The notes: generated from the sequence alone by a model not told the origin. A DNA stretch of 59,352 bases from Guillardia theta CCMP2712 (GCF_000315625.1 NW_005434632.1:529770-589121), one strand, 5' to 3'; counted from the first letter of the stretch, positions 32,801 through 54,300 are shown. Numbers and translations: made by a program.

Positions 32801-32889
32801 CGCCAACCGTCGCGAGTTTGCCTCGGTACGTATTGGATTGAGGGGGGGACTATCAAATACGTATCGGGGCAAACTCGCGACGGTTGGCG
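32801..32889. repeat. 34-bp inverted repeat with 21-nt loop (hairpin)
   Basis: Arm 32801-32834 pairs with 32856-32889. There are only two DNA mismatches, and both become G-U wobbles in plus-strand RNA, so the whole 34-bp stem pairs. The loop is 32835-32855. It lies at the left edge of GC-rich island C in intergenic sequence. Confidence 0.95.
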
Positions 32890-33540
32890 GGTGGGTCGCA
32901 GTATGAGAGTCCCCCGCAGTGCTGACCTGTAGTGCTCGTTACTGAGATCGGACTCCCCGCCGGTGCGGCCGGGCCGCCGGCCCCCCCGCCGGGGGGGGCG
33001 GGGTCATAATATTCCGGGTGACAGCCGGCAGTGTCGGCCCGGGCGACGGTCGGGATGGCCCGGCCCACAGTCACGGTGACCGACGGTGGCCCGGCCGGGG
33101 GCCGCCGGCCGCCCTGACGGATGTTAAGTGTACAGTAAGCCTCTCGCCGTTACGGTACTAACAGTGAACGTTTGTCCTATCTCCCGGGCCACTGAGGCCC
33201 TAATCGGATCCGGGCTGATTCGGCACACTGCCAGCCTGTGACAAGTCAATGACTGTGGCTGTGTCGCTCCCGCAGTCCGACCGTACGGCCGGGTCACTCG
33301 CGGCCACTGGCTGAGCGCTATCCGATCCGCCGGGTGCCCCGGCCGCGTGCGGCCCCCCCGGGCCCCGCGCCGGCCACTGCCAGGCGGCAACACAACTTGG
33401 CAAGTTGCTTGGGCCGACCCCGGCGGTGTGTGTCACTGGCCTGTCGGTGAGTGCCCGGCCAGACTGAGAGGCCCGGTTAGTGGTGCTATTTGGGGAAGAC
33501 GAGCGACCATGCAGCTTATCGCTCCGCAAGCCTCATCGAT
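32890..33540. other. GC-rich island C, upstream of the 33926 gene
   Basis: CpG-dense intergenic sequence with CGGTGACC, CCGTACGG and CCCGGGCC words. It shares TTGGCAAGTTGCTTGG (near 33391) with island A. In inverted orientation it shares a 20-nt GGGCCACTGAGGCCCTA-like segment (33183-33202) with island D. Confidence 0.6.
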
Positions 33541-33925
33541 GGCCTCGTCACATAGAAGCCGGAGGTCAGTAGTACCTCCTCCCGATCTCTCTAACCTCCA
33601 TTGCTGTACCCTGCGTCATGTTCTTTGCTTCTTCAATCGCCTGTTTGCCTGCCTTCACTGCTTATCTTCTTCACCCCTCTTCTTCATTCCTGTTTGTTTC
33701 CCTTGTTTTGTTCACTTTCTTTGCTGCGGCAACAAGTCACCGCCAGCCTCATTTCTCCAGCTCCCTCGGGCCTAAGATCCTTCAACTATCTCCGTGCAGC
33801 ATTCCATGTGTTCCTACTTGTGCTCTCAGCGCGTCCCTTCCTCATCTTTTCCACAAGCTTGTCTTCTCCTCCCTTTCTCATCCGCATGGAAACTAAGTCC
33901 AAGATGAAGCAGGCCGCGACTCGCC

Positions 33926-34835
33926 ATGGCAGCATCAGCCGGGTTGATTGTGTTGGGGATGGTGGCAGTGTCTCTGCTCGACGGCTCTCACGTCCGTCAC
34001 ACCGAGCTTGGCTTGGCAGGCGTTGCGAACCCTGTGAAGTTCAAGATCCTAGCGAAAGACCTGCAGAAGGCTCAGTCCAAGTTGCAGAAGTTCCTCAACG
34101 GGCTCGACGTTCAGAAGGCAGGGTCCATCCGCGGATCAGTTGCGACCGACGAGATGGAGGCGAGCGCAATCATCAACGGCAACGGGGGGGACATGGAGAA
34201 GAATATGGCGAAGCCTTTCAGCGAGGTGGACGGGGCGCACTCGGATCCTTCGGGAGTCGCGTCAGCCATCATCAAGCAAGTAGACAAGGATGACATCGAC
34301 GTGACGGGCAAGGCAGGAGCGATGAACTATAAGAAGATCTTGAAGGAGGCCTCCAAGGACGACCCCCTCGGAGCCGCATGGCTCAGGGGGTCTCTACCCA
34401 ACTACGATGCGGAGGCTAGCTTCATCACCAAGTACTGCTACCTCACTGCCACATCCCTGCACGCGGTTGACTTCTTGCTTGCAGAGATGTGTCAGGAAAC
34501 TTCGAAAAAGAGCTTGAGAATGATCCCGTCATCAAGGTGCCGCTCGCACGCGACTGCTGGCATTCGGCCGGTGACTGGAGTTGTGGCAGGTTGCTGGAGG
34601 CAAGACATCAGCGAGGGTGGTAGCAGACGCGATAGTAGACGAGGCGACCAAGGACAAGAACGACGTTGACTGTGAGACTTTCTGTATGGTCTAGTTTCCA
34701 TCTCACTCGTCTACAGGCACAGGAGTTGTCGACGGCTCCGGCATCCATGGTATCGGCCATGGATCTCCTCCATGTACCACCATGTCCGAAGTTGTGGTGC
34801 GTCTGCTGCGAATTGTGAATCAGTTGAAGTTTTGA
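33926..34835 (+). CDS. Unknown protein with N-terminal signal sequence
   Basis: Not recognised. The start MAASAGLIVLGMVAVSLLDG is a good signal peptide or anchor. A basic helical region follows (KILAKDLQKAQSKLQKFLNG), then an acidic, Ala/Asp/Lys-rich region (ASAIIKQVDKDDIDVTGKAG). Exon 1 runs to about 34484. Later exons appear to encode NFEKELENDPVIK, VVADAIVDEATKDKNDVD and a last exon ending LRIVNQLKF with the stop at 34833-34835. No catalytic motif is seen. It sits directly downstream of GC-rich island C, as the 8376 gene does with island A. Confidence 0.55.
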
Positions 34836-34918
34836 CGTTCGTGCTTGCAGAAAAGCGAGGATTGAGAAACTTGAAATGTATAGGCAGAGATGCTTGTGTT
34901 GACTGGAAGATTGTTTAT

Positions 34919-37900
34919 TCACAAATGAAATGTTTTCATTACACGCTGTGCAGAATCAATGGCATTTAGGAGCTCCAGACGAAGAGAGTTGGATCGTCGA
35001 ATGTTGTATTCTAACTTCATGCTCGTTTCCAGCTGCGAATCTAATGTCAGCTCATCTCGCTTCTTCTGTTTGCGAGTATAGACCTGAGACATGACAGAGT
35101 TTGTCGAGCTTCGTTGAGAGTGATGCGAATCTGGGGAGCGGCTGTTTCTGTCAAGCTCTCCCGCCACGTCGGATTTGGACGTGGAGAGACTGGAGGAGGA
35201 GGGCTCTTGCAACAAGACAGTCTGTGTGCTCTCATTGCATAGCTCTGGTTTCACCACCAGGCGTCCTGCTTGCGGTTCGACCTGAATTTCTCCCGCCTGC
35301 ACGAGCTGCAACTTTTCTTTTAGTCTTCGTATCTGCACAAGGAACCGCATCACATCTTTCGCTACTTACAGGAGCCAATGGTAGACTCACCAGCTCGTCC
35401 TTCTCGTCGTTTGCCTGCCTCATCCTCGCGTGCTTCGCCTCGTAGATTTCGCTCAGTCGGTTCATGTCGTGCATCAGCAAGATTCGATTCTCCTTCTCCA
35501 TTCTGAGCACGTTGCGAAGCTGATCCGGAGACAAGCTCTCGAACGTGTCCTCCAGCTCCTCTGACCGCCGTCTCACAGTCCTGCAGTCAGGTCAAACTCG
35601 CCATTAACCATCTCAGACACCTGCTGGGCAGCTCGTGCCTGTCCTGGCTGTCCATCAGGTCCACCCTTTGCATGCAGTCAGCAGGGGCCCAGCTGCTCAT
35701 TGGGTTTGAGTCGTGAGGTCTAAGAGGGCGGTAGGGCCTCAGGTCCGAGAGCTTGATCGCCATGGCCTCCAGAGCTGCCGCGATCGACGAGCAGACTTCA
35801 TGCAGCTCACCCACGAGCCCGGCGACATCGTCCTGGCTAGGTCTCAAGGGCTCTTGCGGTGTGCTCCTGACCAGGACAGAGAAGTGTTTCATGCCAATTT
35901 TCTCATCCTGTCGTTGGATCGATGAGAAGTTTACATTCTCTTCCAATATCTGTCTCAGCATCTCATCGACCATCTTGTCCTCGTGTAAATCCTCGTTGAC
36001 ATTGAGAGAGATGATACTGCGGAGCCGATGATACTTGTCGTCACCTGAACCAGAGAGGATCTGAATTTGAATCCAATTTGTTTGTAAGTTCGAGATAATC
36101 TCATTGTGCAATGATTCTCTCTTTGCTTGAATGTAACTCAGAGACAATTCCGATGGAAGATGTACAGAATATTCAAAAATGTGCGTTGAGATGTTGTTTA
36201 TCTGACATGTGCTGTGAGAACAGTCAGAAGGTTGCAAGAGCGTGTCAGTATGTGTTAGACCTGATTGTCAGGCTTATGTCGACTTTCTCCACAATCTTTC
36301 CGCTCTCAGCTTGAAGTTTCATCTGAACGTCGGTAGTGCTGGGGGACCATGGTTGTCATTGACGGGTCAAGGGCAGGAACTAGTCGACCTTGATGGCTTC
36401 ATCTTCAACAAGGTTTGACCCACCGCCCTCTGATCTCCGCCGGTTGCAACTGCCCTCACACAAACCAGCAGGTTGACATGCTGGTCGATGACAATCTCTT
36501 CCCAGAGCTTCTCTGTGACCTGCAAGTGCGACCTGTCCTCGTCTTCTGTCATCTTGAGATGAAGTATTCTCTACAAGCGCAACCATCACTTGTACTCTCT
36601 TACTCCACTCCAAGCACCTGAAAGACTTGTCTTGATTGACTTTGCTCTGGGTGTCCTTCTTCATTCGTTGATCTCGGCGTCATGGCAGAATTCAGATAAA
36701 GCTGCGGCGACGATGGGAGACTGTCCTCGAATTGTTGCATTCGCCTGGTGAATCAGCAGAGCGTTAGAAGGAGGAGGAGAGGAGGAAGAGGAGGAAGAGG
36801 AGGAAAAGGAGGAAGAGGTGGTGGTGTTGGTGGTAGTGGTGGTAGAGGAGGAGGAATAGGAAGAGGCTTACGTGTACTTTCCAGATGTCTCACAGTAGTT
36901 ACAAACAAAGTCTTGAACTTCTTCGAAGTCGCTCAGTCTGGTGTCAGCAGCAAGAACCTGGTCGTTTGTCATGGGATCTCAAGCAAGGGGAAGTTTCTCC
37001 TCACCCAGACTTTGAATTGAAAGTGAGAGTGACTAGACCCTGTCACGTTTCTCCTGCCGAGCAATCATTTCCTTCTCCGCTCGAGAGCTGAAGTTGAGCT
37101 ACCTTCTTGCTGCCATTTGAATGCATGCAAAGAGATCATTGGCAGGAGACGTCGGAGCTACGTTTGAACCAGCAGGCCTGCTCGTCAGATCAGCTCGCTG
37201 GAAGCTGCAAGAGACATCAAGGAACATCGAGGTGTATTGAGGCAAGTCATCATGGATGCTTGTATCTACAGTGATGTGGATCTCAGTGCCAGCAACGCCT
37301 GCTTGAGCGTCAAACTCCTCTGGACCTCCGACCCCGTCGCTCACCTCTGAGCTGTTTCAACGTCTCTTGGTGCCCAGTCACCTCGTGGTCATCGACTGCC
37401 GTCAGCCTGTGCCTGTGACATGTGAGGCGAGGAAGAGTCGACCTGCCGCCTCACCCGACTAGCGACTCTCCTTGCTGCATGCAAGCTTCTGCAGGACTGC
37501 CAGGAGCGACGTCGACGATGACAAGGCTGGGAAGAAGAGCATCAGACAGGGCGATGGCAGCAAACCATCAGAACCTCTCGCCTGCTCTGCTGAGAACAAG
37601 ACCGACATCTCCTTCGAAAGATCTGAGCAGCATGAATTTCAGACCACAGGGCTTGCTACAAGTTCCTGCCCCCACCTGCAGCCGCTCATCCATTTCCTCT
37701 TCAAGCTGATTTTCTTGACGTTCTCATCTAAGGTCCCACATGTCAGTCAAGCATCGTGAGTCGTCTAATCCTTCAACCTGATGATTGTTGTTCATGATCG
37801 AACTTCATTTCCTCTGCGATCTCACTTTCAGTCCAAGCATGCTATCCACACCCTTTCCTCGCTGACCGGCCTTGATCGTTGCATGCAGAGAAGTGTCCTC

Positions 37901-38343
37901 AACTTGGAGCAGCAGCTCTACCGAGGTTCCCTTGGCAAACGTCATACCATCGCTCGATCGTCTTAGCGAGCAAGAAAACATCATATTCAACCTCAGGGCC
38001 TCGGATCGCTGCCGCCAGTTCTTGCCCGGACATCGTCCTTGTCGCCTTCCCGTCCACTTCTACTAGCAGGTCTCCCACACAGAGTCCAGCCTCCTGTGCT
38101 GAGCTGTTCTGCTCCTGGTGCGCGAGCATGTCAGCAACAGAGAGGGAGGGCATGGAGTCATACCACGTCGATAATCACCACCTGCCCTCCTGACACCTTG
38201 CACTTCAATCCTACTCCGCTCGATCCGGCGGCATGAGCTCCGTCAGTGTCGGTGGGGGAGAAGGCGCTGGGAGAGGAGGAGGAAGCCATTCTCTCCATCT
38301 GACCAGAGCCGACATGGCGTAGAAGCCGCACCCGCCGCTGCAT
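34919..38343 (-). CDS. PDZ-domain and coiled-coil gene (one gene or two)
   Basis: The 5' part (38343 down to about 37800) encodes a PDZ domain split by an intron: GLKCKVSGGQVVIIDVV, then AGLCVGDLLVEVDGKATRTM and SGQELAAAIRGPE. PDZ domains bind C-terminal peptides and scaffold complexes. After it come GTSVELLLQVEDTSLH, AEKEMIARQEKRDR, LSDFEEVQDFVCNYCETSG and TEKLWEEIVIDQHVNLLV. The 3' part (36237-34919) is a long helical region (MRRRSEELEDTFESLSPDQL, ENRILLMHDMNRLSEIYEAK) with a Ser-rich linker and the end VMKTFHL. I could not fix every intron, and two adjacent same-strand genes with a border near 36300 remain possible. No enzyme motif is seen. Confidence 0.5.
36770..36862. repeat. GGAGGA/GGTGGT microsatellite
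   Basis: Intronic repeat in the PDZ/coiled-coil gene. Confidence 0.8.
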
Positions 38344-38455
38344 GTTCTAGGAATGGTGATACCTCAGAGGGCCTAAAGAGCAGGACAGAACAATCTATTT
38401 AGCTGTGTGAATAGAGGAACCCATCGCTGCCTTTTCAATTTTTGTCCAGGCAAGC

Positions 38456-39467
38456 ATGGCAGGTAGGACGCTACGATCGTCATGGCAGGTGCTTCATGGT
38501 GTGGTGGCCATGAGCGGGATGCTTGTGATGGTGAACTCTTCAGCTTTGAGAGCAAGTCCTCCTTCTCGTTCTCTCCTGCCCCTTTCTCCTTCCCCGAGTC
38601 AAAGGATTCTCTCCGACCCTGTCGGCATGAGGCTACGTGGAGGATCGTCGCAAGCGGAAGTGGACGAGATGCTGCAAACTTTGATCAACAAGTCACCCAT
38701 CATGCTCTTCATGAAGGGTTCGCCGTCTCAGCCCCAGTGTGGCTTCAGCAAGCAGATGGTTTCCCTCCTGCAGCGGCATAACATTGAGTTCGACCATTTC
38801 GACAGTAAGTTTGATGGCGCGCAAAGTGTGCTGTGATGTTGAACGAGCGTTGCAGTTCTTCAGGACGACCTTGTGCGACAAGAGTTGAAGCGATTCAGCA
38901 AGTGGGCTACATATCCTCAGCTGTACGTCAACGGAGAACTTGTCGGTGGTCTAGACATCTGCAAGGAGCTAGTCGAGGCCGGCGAGCTCGAGAAATACTG
39001 CAAGGTAGCGATGGAGAAGAAGCAAATCACCCCAGGCTTGATAGAGAACAAGCTGACACAAGCACTGGACGCGACGCTGGTCAAGGCCGAGGATCTCTCT
39101 GATGGTTGCGGAATGAAGTTTTCAATCCTGATCGTTTCACCCCGATTCGACGGAATGCGTGAGTATAGTTTGTTGCTGCGGAATGTTTGTTGCTCCAAAC
39201 AACGAAACGCTCTTATGCTGTTCGATGTATACTTGATGCCTTGCATGTTGTTGTTTCCGTTCTCTTTAACATTCTCTCCTCTTCGGGTGGAATGAGCGAA
39301 TTGACATGTCATTTCGCCCTCTTGCTCGTTCTGACCCCATGCATGCAGCTCTCGTCGAGAGGCATCGAGCTGTACACGCAGCTCTAGAGAAGGAGACGCC
39401 AGACATTCATGCTCTCACCCTCAAGTGCTTGACGCCGCAACAGCACCAGGCAGCAACCGCATCTTGA
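38456..39467 (+). CDS. Monothiol (CGFS) glutaredoxin fused to a BolA domain
   Basis: CGFS glutaredoxins carry 2Fe-2S clusters with glutathione, and BolA proteins are their usual separate partners in Fe-S and iron regulation. Exons are 38456-38804, 38856-39158 and 39349-39467, all joining in phase, for about 257 residues. The first 60 residues look like a targeting region (hydrophobic segment, then Ser/Arg-rich, ending MRLRGG). The Grx domain holds [14 protein letters not shown] at 95-98, [16 protein letters not shown] and ELVEAGEL. A linker then leads into Bol[32 protein letters not shown] and [13 protein letters not shown], with the conserved ERH. Separate genes are the usual arrangement. 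Organelle targeting, probably plastid, is inferred. Confidence 0.93.
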
Positions 39468-39892
39468 AGGGCCCGGACCGGGTCAGGCACGACAGCAGTC
39501 AGGGTAGTTGATGTCACTAGCATCTGATACATAAAGAACAAGCTGAACGTCTAGCCGAAACGCTCAGAGCCGACCCGAGTCCAGCCTAGCCTTCAGAACT
39601 GTGACCTGGCGGGCCCGGAGGCTCGGTCATGGTGACGGTGCCTTACTAGGGCCTCAGTGAGGCCCGGGACTTGCCTCAGGGGGAAGTTAGTCCAAGCAGC
39701 GGTTTAGCTCAGTGAGGGTTTAGTCGCACGTGAGATGCGAGTAGGGGAAAGGGAAGAAGAATGATGACGAGAGGAGGGAGGGGATAAGCGGGGAGGAAGG
39801 AGAGGGAGAGGGAGAGGAAGACGATGTCGGATGGGAAAACAGTACAGATGTTGAGCTGACATGTCTTGTTTTCTCGTCAAGGATGCCCAAGA
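39468..39892. other. Intergenic with GC-rich island D (39468-39730)
   Basis: Contains GGGCCCGG twice and GGTGACGG. It also has a CCTCAGTGAGGCCCGGG segment that matches island C in inverted orientation. 39730-39892 is purine-rich and precedes the helicase start. Confidence 0.55.
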
Positions 39893-45245
<5,353 letters not shown>

Positions 45246-45589
45246 AGGGAACGTGCAGGGAGGAAGGAGAAGAAGAGCTGGAGAGAAGGAGCAATAGCGA
45301 TGGAGGAGGGGAAGGAGGGAGAAGGAGGGAAGGAGAGTGTATCTTAGCGAAAGAACATTAACATTAAAAGACAATCAAACTTGTCAGGTCTTCTCAGTGA
45401 ACAGAGCTTGTGCTTGCTTTTGTCATGGTTGATTGTGATTTCATAGGCTGATGATCTTTCAACACTGGAGAGAAGAAGGAGGAGGAGGAGAAGGAAGGCC
45501 AAGCTATAGAGGAGTAGGAGTAGGAGTAGGAGGAGGAGGAGGAGGAGGAGGAGGAGAAGCAGCAAGAATGTTACAGTCGAGCTATTCTA
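45246..45589. other. Short convergent intergenic stretch
   Basis: Separates the 3' ends of the helicase (+) and the pseudokinase (-). It contains GGA-rich sequence at 45476-45560. No gene is seen. Confidence 0.5.
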
Positions 45590-48860
<3,271 letters not shown>

Positions 48861-49552
48861 GACTGAGAGTAGCAGGCAGCAGTTTGCTAGTGCGATATTA
48901 TGCTGAGATGACAGGAGTCGTGTTGAGATGGCTAGTCTTTGGTTCAGATGTTGAGACGGCTAGTCTTGTGTACAGATCTTGTCTTGTCTTGTATCTCTCT
49001 TTGTCTTGGCCTGCTCACTCTCCTTGTTGATCTTTTTCTTGACTTCTCTACTCTGAGGCAAGCTCTCGGGGTCGCAATGGCAGGAGAAGGAAGGGACAGA
49101 AGGCAGACGACAGGGAGGAGGAGGAGGCATCAAGGAGGTGGAGGGGCGTAAGCTAATGACATCGGATGCCATGTATCCTTCCATGCATCTCCTGCGACTA
49201 CTTCTTCCTGCCCTCCTCTGTGTTCGTCTGTCCAGCGCTTACATGAGAATCCTGTTCCCTTATGAAGGATCCTGCTTCTTCGACTCCCAAGGTCTTGCAT
49301 GCTCGTTGTGATGTGATGTGATGCGATAAGCTGTGATGTGACGTGACATGCTTTATGCTTTGACATGCTACCACATGCTACCACATGCTACAACATGCCA
49401 CGACATAACGTGACATGCTGTTATAAACATATTATGATGTTCATGATGCCATATCGTGTGAAATGAAGTCATCCAAGGTGAATTGATGTGTCGAGAGAGA
49501 TGTGTGTGATGTCATGTTCGGTGCGGTGTTTCAGAATGTACAAGTGTGACCG
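48861..49552. other. Intergenic with degenerate ACATGCTACC-type repeats
   Basis: 49300-49430 has irregular tandem units such as GTGATGTGAT and ACATGCTACC. No gene is recognised. It separates two divergent genes. Confidence 0.5.
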
Positions 49553-51302
49553 ATGAGCAAAACAGAATTGTCCTTGGCAGTCGCACTGTCTTCGGACATC
49601 TGGCAAAAGGATCCCTCCCCTAAATTCGCGTCAGTTCTACTCAACGTGAGTTCTTGCCCTCGCCTCGTCCCCTCTCCCTCCTCCTGCGCTCTCCTCCCCC
49701 TCTCTCCTCTCAAATTGGTGTAGCTGACCTTCTCTTCTCACATATGCTCCCTTCCTCCTCTTCCCTTCGATTCTTCTCGCTCTCTGTTCGCACGCCGCCT
49801 GCTCTCCTTTCTCCCTTGCTCTCTCCCCTTGCTGACGTCATCTACACCTGACTTGTTCTTCAGGGTTCAGTAGTAGGCAGACTGGACCTCTTCACGTACG
49901 AGCTCAACTCAAACAACCTGCATGTCGACATCTCGTCGATGCTGGAAGGAATCCATGAAGCAAGGGTAGGGGACCGATCAGTATCACTGTCCTACTGTGA
50001 TACTTGATGTCTGAGATTTTGATTCTTGTTGATTCATAGTCATCTGTCCATTCTTGTTTCATGGTTGTGTTTTTAAATCTAAATTGCGCTTGTTATTGAT
50101 GAGTTATGGATGCTTCAATTATGAGTCCTAGAATGGGTTCGCAGTGACAAGGCTGTTGTTGTGATTGTTGGGTTTCGGGACGATGATCGCTTTGACCTCG
50201 GAAGGTGCCGCCATGTCATGATTGTGAAGTTCTGCCCATGTGGCTGCTTGTCAATCTCTCTGAAATGATGCATGACAATGTGTATGACATGCGGGTAACT
50301 GCTTTCGTTCTTCGACCCTCTGCCATGAGTCTCATGTCAACCCGTGCAGGTTGAGCTGCATAAGGTGAATGGGAGCATGATTACGAGTGTGCAGATGGTC
50401 CTTTACATCGGTAAACATGTCATGTTGATGTCTGACTGCTAGTTAATGATGCACAGGTTATCGCTCCTGTCCTTATCTTTGCGATGATCCTGTGTACTGC
50501 CCTCACCCTCCAGATTCGGAAGAATCAGAACTTAATTTCAAAAGATGTACTCCATGCTCTCAACGATAGTTGTGCTTCATGTGACACCTTCGGGTAGTGA
50601 GAAACCCTTATGGGGGCTGTAACCTTGCGTTCAACAGCATGTCGTCCATGTCATCATTGCAGGTGCGTTGGTCGTTACTCTCTCTCTGAATGATCTTTCT
50701 GCAAGGACGATCAATCTCATGACATTGTTGTGGACGGGAGTACTACTATCGGACATGACGCGTACAGTCACAAGTTCGTCTACTCTCAAGTAACTCAGCT
50801 TGTGTTGGCTCTTGACGGCATGTCCTGACATGGGACGGCGAAGGTGCAAATGGATCCCTGGTGGGCGGTAGACTTGAAGGAAGACCAGGACGTGAGCGGG
50901 AGGGCATGACAGCAGCAGAGGGAATGACGTGTTTCCTCTTAGATTCACGCGATCGGCATCTGGTGGGCTGTGAATGTCGGGGGAGCGGATCAATACCCGC
51001 AGGTGCTGCAGAGCTGCAACTTGCTCACGGGCTCATGCGACAGTCTGCAGGCTTGGCCGATGAACATGTCTTCCAACGTAGCCGTCTCAGTGTACAATGA
51101 TGGTTGAGTTTTGCTGCCTCGATCAGGGTGTTGATGTTGGTGGGCAGACGGAAATGTAACGGGGCGATATGTCATTGAACCTCCCAGTGATCCTTCGTCG
51201 AGAACAGTTTGTAATGTTCTCCTTCTTCATTTCATTCTTGTTATTGGACTGTGCGGATATTTGAGACCGCGTCCTTGATAGAATTGCCAGGGGGTATGGT
51301 TG

Positions 51303-51343
<41 letters not shown>

Positions 51344-54300
51344 GTGATGATGGTGGTGGTGGTGGTGGTGGTGATGATGATTGTGATGCAATACTTGCGT
51401 TGTGGAGTGAGTTGACGAAGAATCGATCTCACTTGTTTTACAGCATTCATCGGTGGGCATCACGATGGGGGTCATGTGCTTGCAAGGGGAAGATTTGTCA
51501 AGGTGACGATGCATGGACAAGAGCAGCTGGGGCTGAGAGAAGTTCAACTCTACGGTGAGATGAGATGAGAGGTCGCAGAGTGCGAGGAAGGGAGGATGTG
51601 ACGAGAAAAGAGGATTTAAAGAGAGCAAGTTGGAGAGGAAAAGGAGGAGAAACAGAAGAAGCAAAGGGGGGGGGGAGGAGATTGAGAGGGGAGGGCGGGA
51701 GGGTGGGAGTGACATTCATTTTGTTTCACAATTTCATGCAGGATCAAATTGCTGGGATTGCTCCAAACATTGTATCAATGGTTATTGCGCCCAGAATGCA
51801 AACGGTGAACATGGAGAGAGAGGAGAGAAAAGCGGGAGGGCAATGACGAGAAGGTTGGTGGTGGGGCAGGGGGAGGAAGCGAAGCGATGGTTGACAAGTG
51901 TTGTTGACATGATCCTATTAGGGCAGATGAGATGTATTTGCGATCCAGACTGGATCGGTCACGATTGCAGCACGCACATCTTCACCGTGACATAAGCATA
52001 AGGAATGAACTTTGAGTGAGACCCCCGCAGGACATCGAGTTTTACCCTCCACCGTCGGCTATAGATGAGATGAAGGATGTTTGGCACAATCCGGTACTGA
52101 CCTTCCCCATGCTAGTTTCTTTCTTCCTTCCTTTATTTGATTGTTTTCTTTCGCTGCTCTGCTCGTCTCTTGTTTCTGCTGTCGCTGACCGTCTGCGAAC
52201 AGGAAGACTGGCACAACGCCCTTGACGATATTCACAAGCAGATGCATCCGGAGGAATGTACTCTTGATGTGAGAAATCGTTCAACCTTGGCTTTCTTGTC
52301 TCATTGTCCTGTCAAGAACTCTCAAATCTTCTACTTCCCCAACGCGGGGTTCGCCTCTACCATGCAGTTCATTGTATGCTGCACCTGCTGTTGGGTCCAG
52401 CTGACTTGGAGCAGGCGGGTCTGATCAACCTGGGGCTGGCAAGGAAGAAGGTTTGACTACCCCTCACCTGACTACCCCCTGAACTGACTCTCGTCTGCCT
52501 GACCTGACCACCCCTGATCACCTGCGTCTGCCTCACTCGCTGGTAGTGCTCGGTGATGTCAAGCCTGCGGCCGTGGGTCTACGCGCTTGACCACCCGACG
52601 TGCAAGCGACGAGGTGAGGAGGCGGATGAGGCGGAGAAACGTGACGGAGCAAACAGGAGACTTCAGCTGCTACCTGCTGCCCCTCTCCTCCTGCCCGATC
52701 TACAACTCAACGTGACGTCACTGATACTTTGATGTAAAGCTGATTCACTTGTAGGGATGCCAACGAAGAGACCAGACGAGTCAACCCTGATGTGCGAACA
52801 CTAAGAGGGCTGGGAAGAGGAGATGAAGAGACAGAGAAGGAGGACAGAAGAGAGGAGTGTTAGGGAGAGAGAGAAGAGAGGAGTGTTAGCGAGAGAGAGA
52901 AGATAAAGACAGGGGAGGTTAGAGATGTGCCGGTTTGAAATGATATGAGCACAAGATTCCCGGAGTCTACGTGCCGGAGACGGTGGTGGAACACTTCTAC
53001 TATGTTCCTCCCAGGTATGGCAGAGAAGAGGAAGAGAAGGAACAGGATGGTCAAGACTTGAGGGCAGCAGGAGGGCAGATATGAGGAGGCTTGAGACGAT
53101 CGATGGGAGGAGACGGCAGGATGTGGAGTGAGTGTGGATGTTGCAGGTACAAGAAGTACGGGATCTTGTGGTGGCGTGCCGTTGAGATGGAGTACATCTT
53201 GCGGTTGAACGAGGAGACCAGACGAGATGTGAGGGCTGACGTGAAGTCTCAGCGGCGATGGTTGACTTTCACTGGTCAGGTGGACGAGGAGCAAGTGAAG
53301 AGAAGGTGGAGGGAGGAAGGAGGAAGGAGGAGGGAGGAGGAGGGAGGAGGGGGGGGGAGGGAGGAGGAGGGAGGAGGAGGGAGGAGGAGGGAGGAGGAGG
53401 GGGGAGGAGGGGAGTCAGGGAGGCCTCTAACATCTCGCAGTATCAACTACACCCATCCCATCATCGGTCTTCACGTTCGTCGAGGAGACTCCTGTCACAC
53501 GACTCTCCGCAGGAACAAGGTAGATGCCGAGGATGCGACAGAACTGAGGGGTTGGGGAAGAAGACCAGAAGAGGAGGGGAAGGGCGACCCTGTGAGAGGA
53601 GGAGGAAGTGAAGGGAGGGAGGAGACGATGGAGATGATGTTGATGTATCAGTGTGTTCCTCTCTCACGGCACCTCGAGCATGTCCGCGCCATGTCTTCGC
53701 GCTACAACATCAGGTGCTCCTCTTATTTCCTCTTGCTCGCTCTTGTCTTCTCTTGTCTCCTCTTGCCCGCCCTCCCCCTTCTCATCTACTTCTACAGTAA
53801 GGTTTTCGTGGCAACTGATGACACCCAAGTTGTCAACGAGCTGAGAAAGTTGACAACATCTTTGCACCTTCTCCTCAGCTTATCGAAGGTTTACAGAGCT
53901 GAGCCCGAGCTGACCTTTATTTCCATCCAGTCATACGATAGAAATTCGTTGCAGGTCTTGTCCTTCCCTGCTGTGCGAGATGCTGACGCTTGGCAGTCGG
54001 GAGATGCTGTTTGGCTTGAGAACCGGTGACGAGGAGGCGAAGAGATGAGGATAGGAAGAAGAGGGAGAGAGGAGATGAGGATAGGAAGAGGAGGAAGAGG
54101 AGGGAGAGGAGCATTGGGGGAGAAAGAGGATGACCGGGAGGGGTAAGAGAGGGAGGATGGAGGTGGAGAATGAGGAGGATGGAGAGGAGGGAGGGTAGGA
54201 AGAGAGGGAGTTGATATTGAAACTTGTATCAGGCTGGGAGCAGGAGAACTGAGCGGACACGAGCTGACTTTGTTCACTCTTCGGGATCTCATGCTGCTAG

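Noticed and set aside
39700-39735. tRNA-like A-box (TAGCTCAGTGAGG)
   Set aside because: No B-box, no acceptor stem and no cloverleaf can be built from the flanks; it is part of GC-rich island D.
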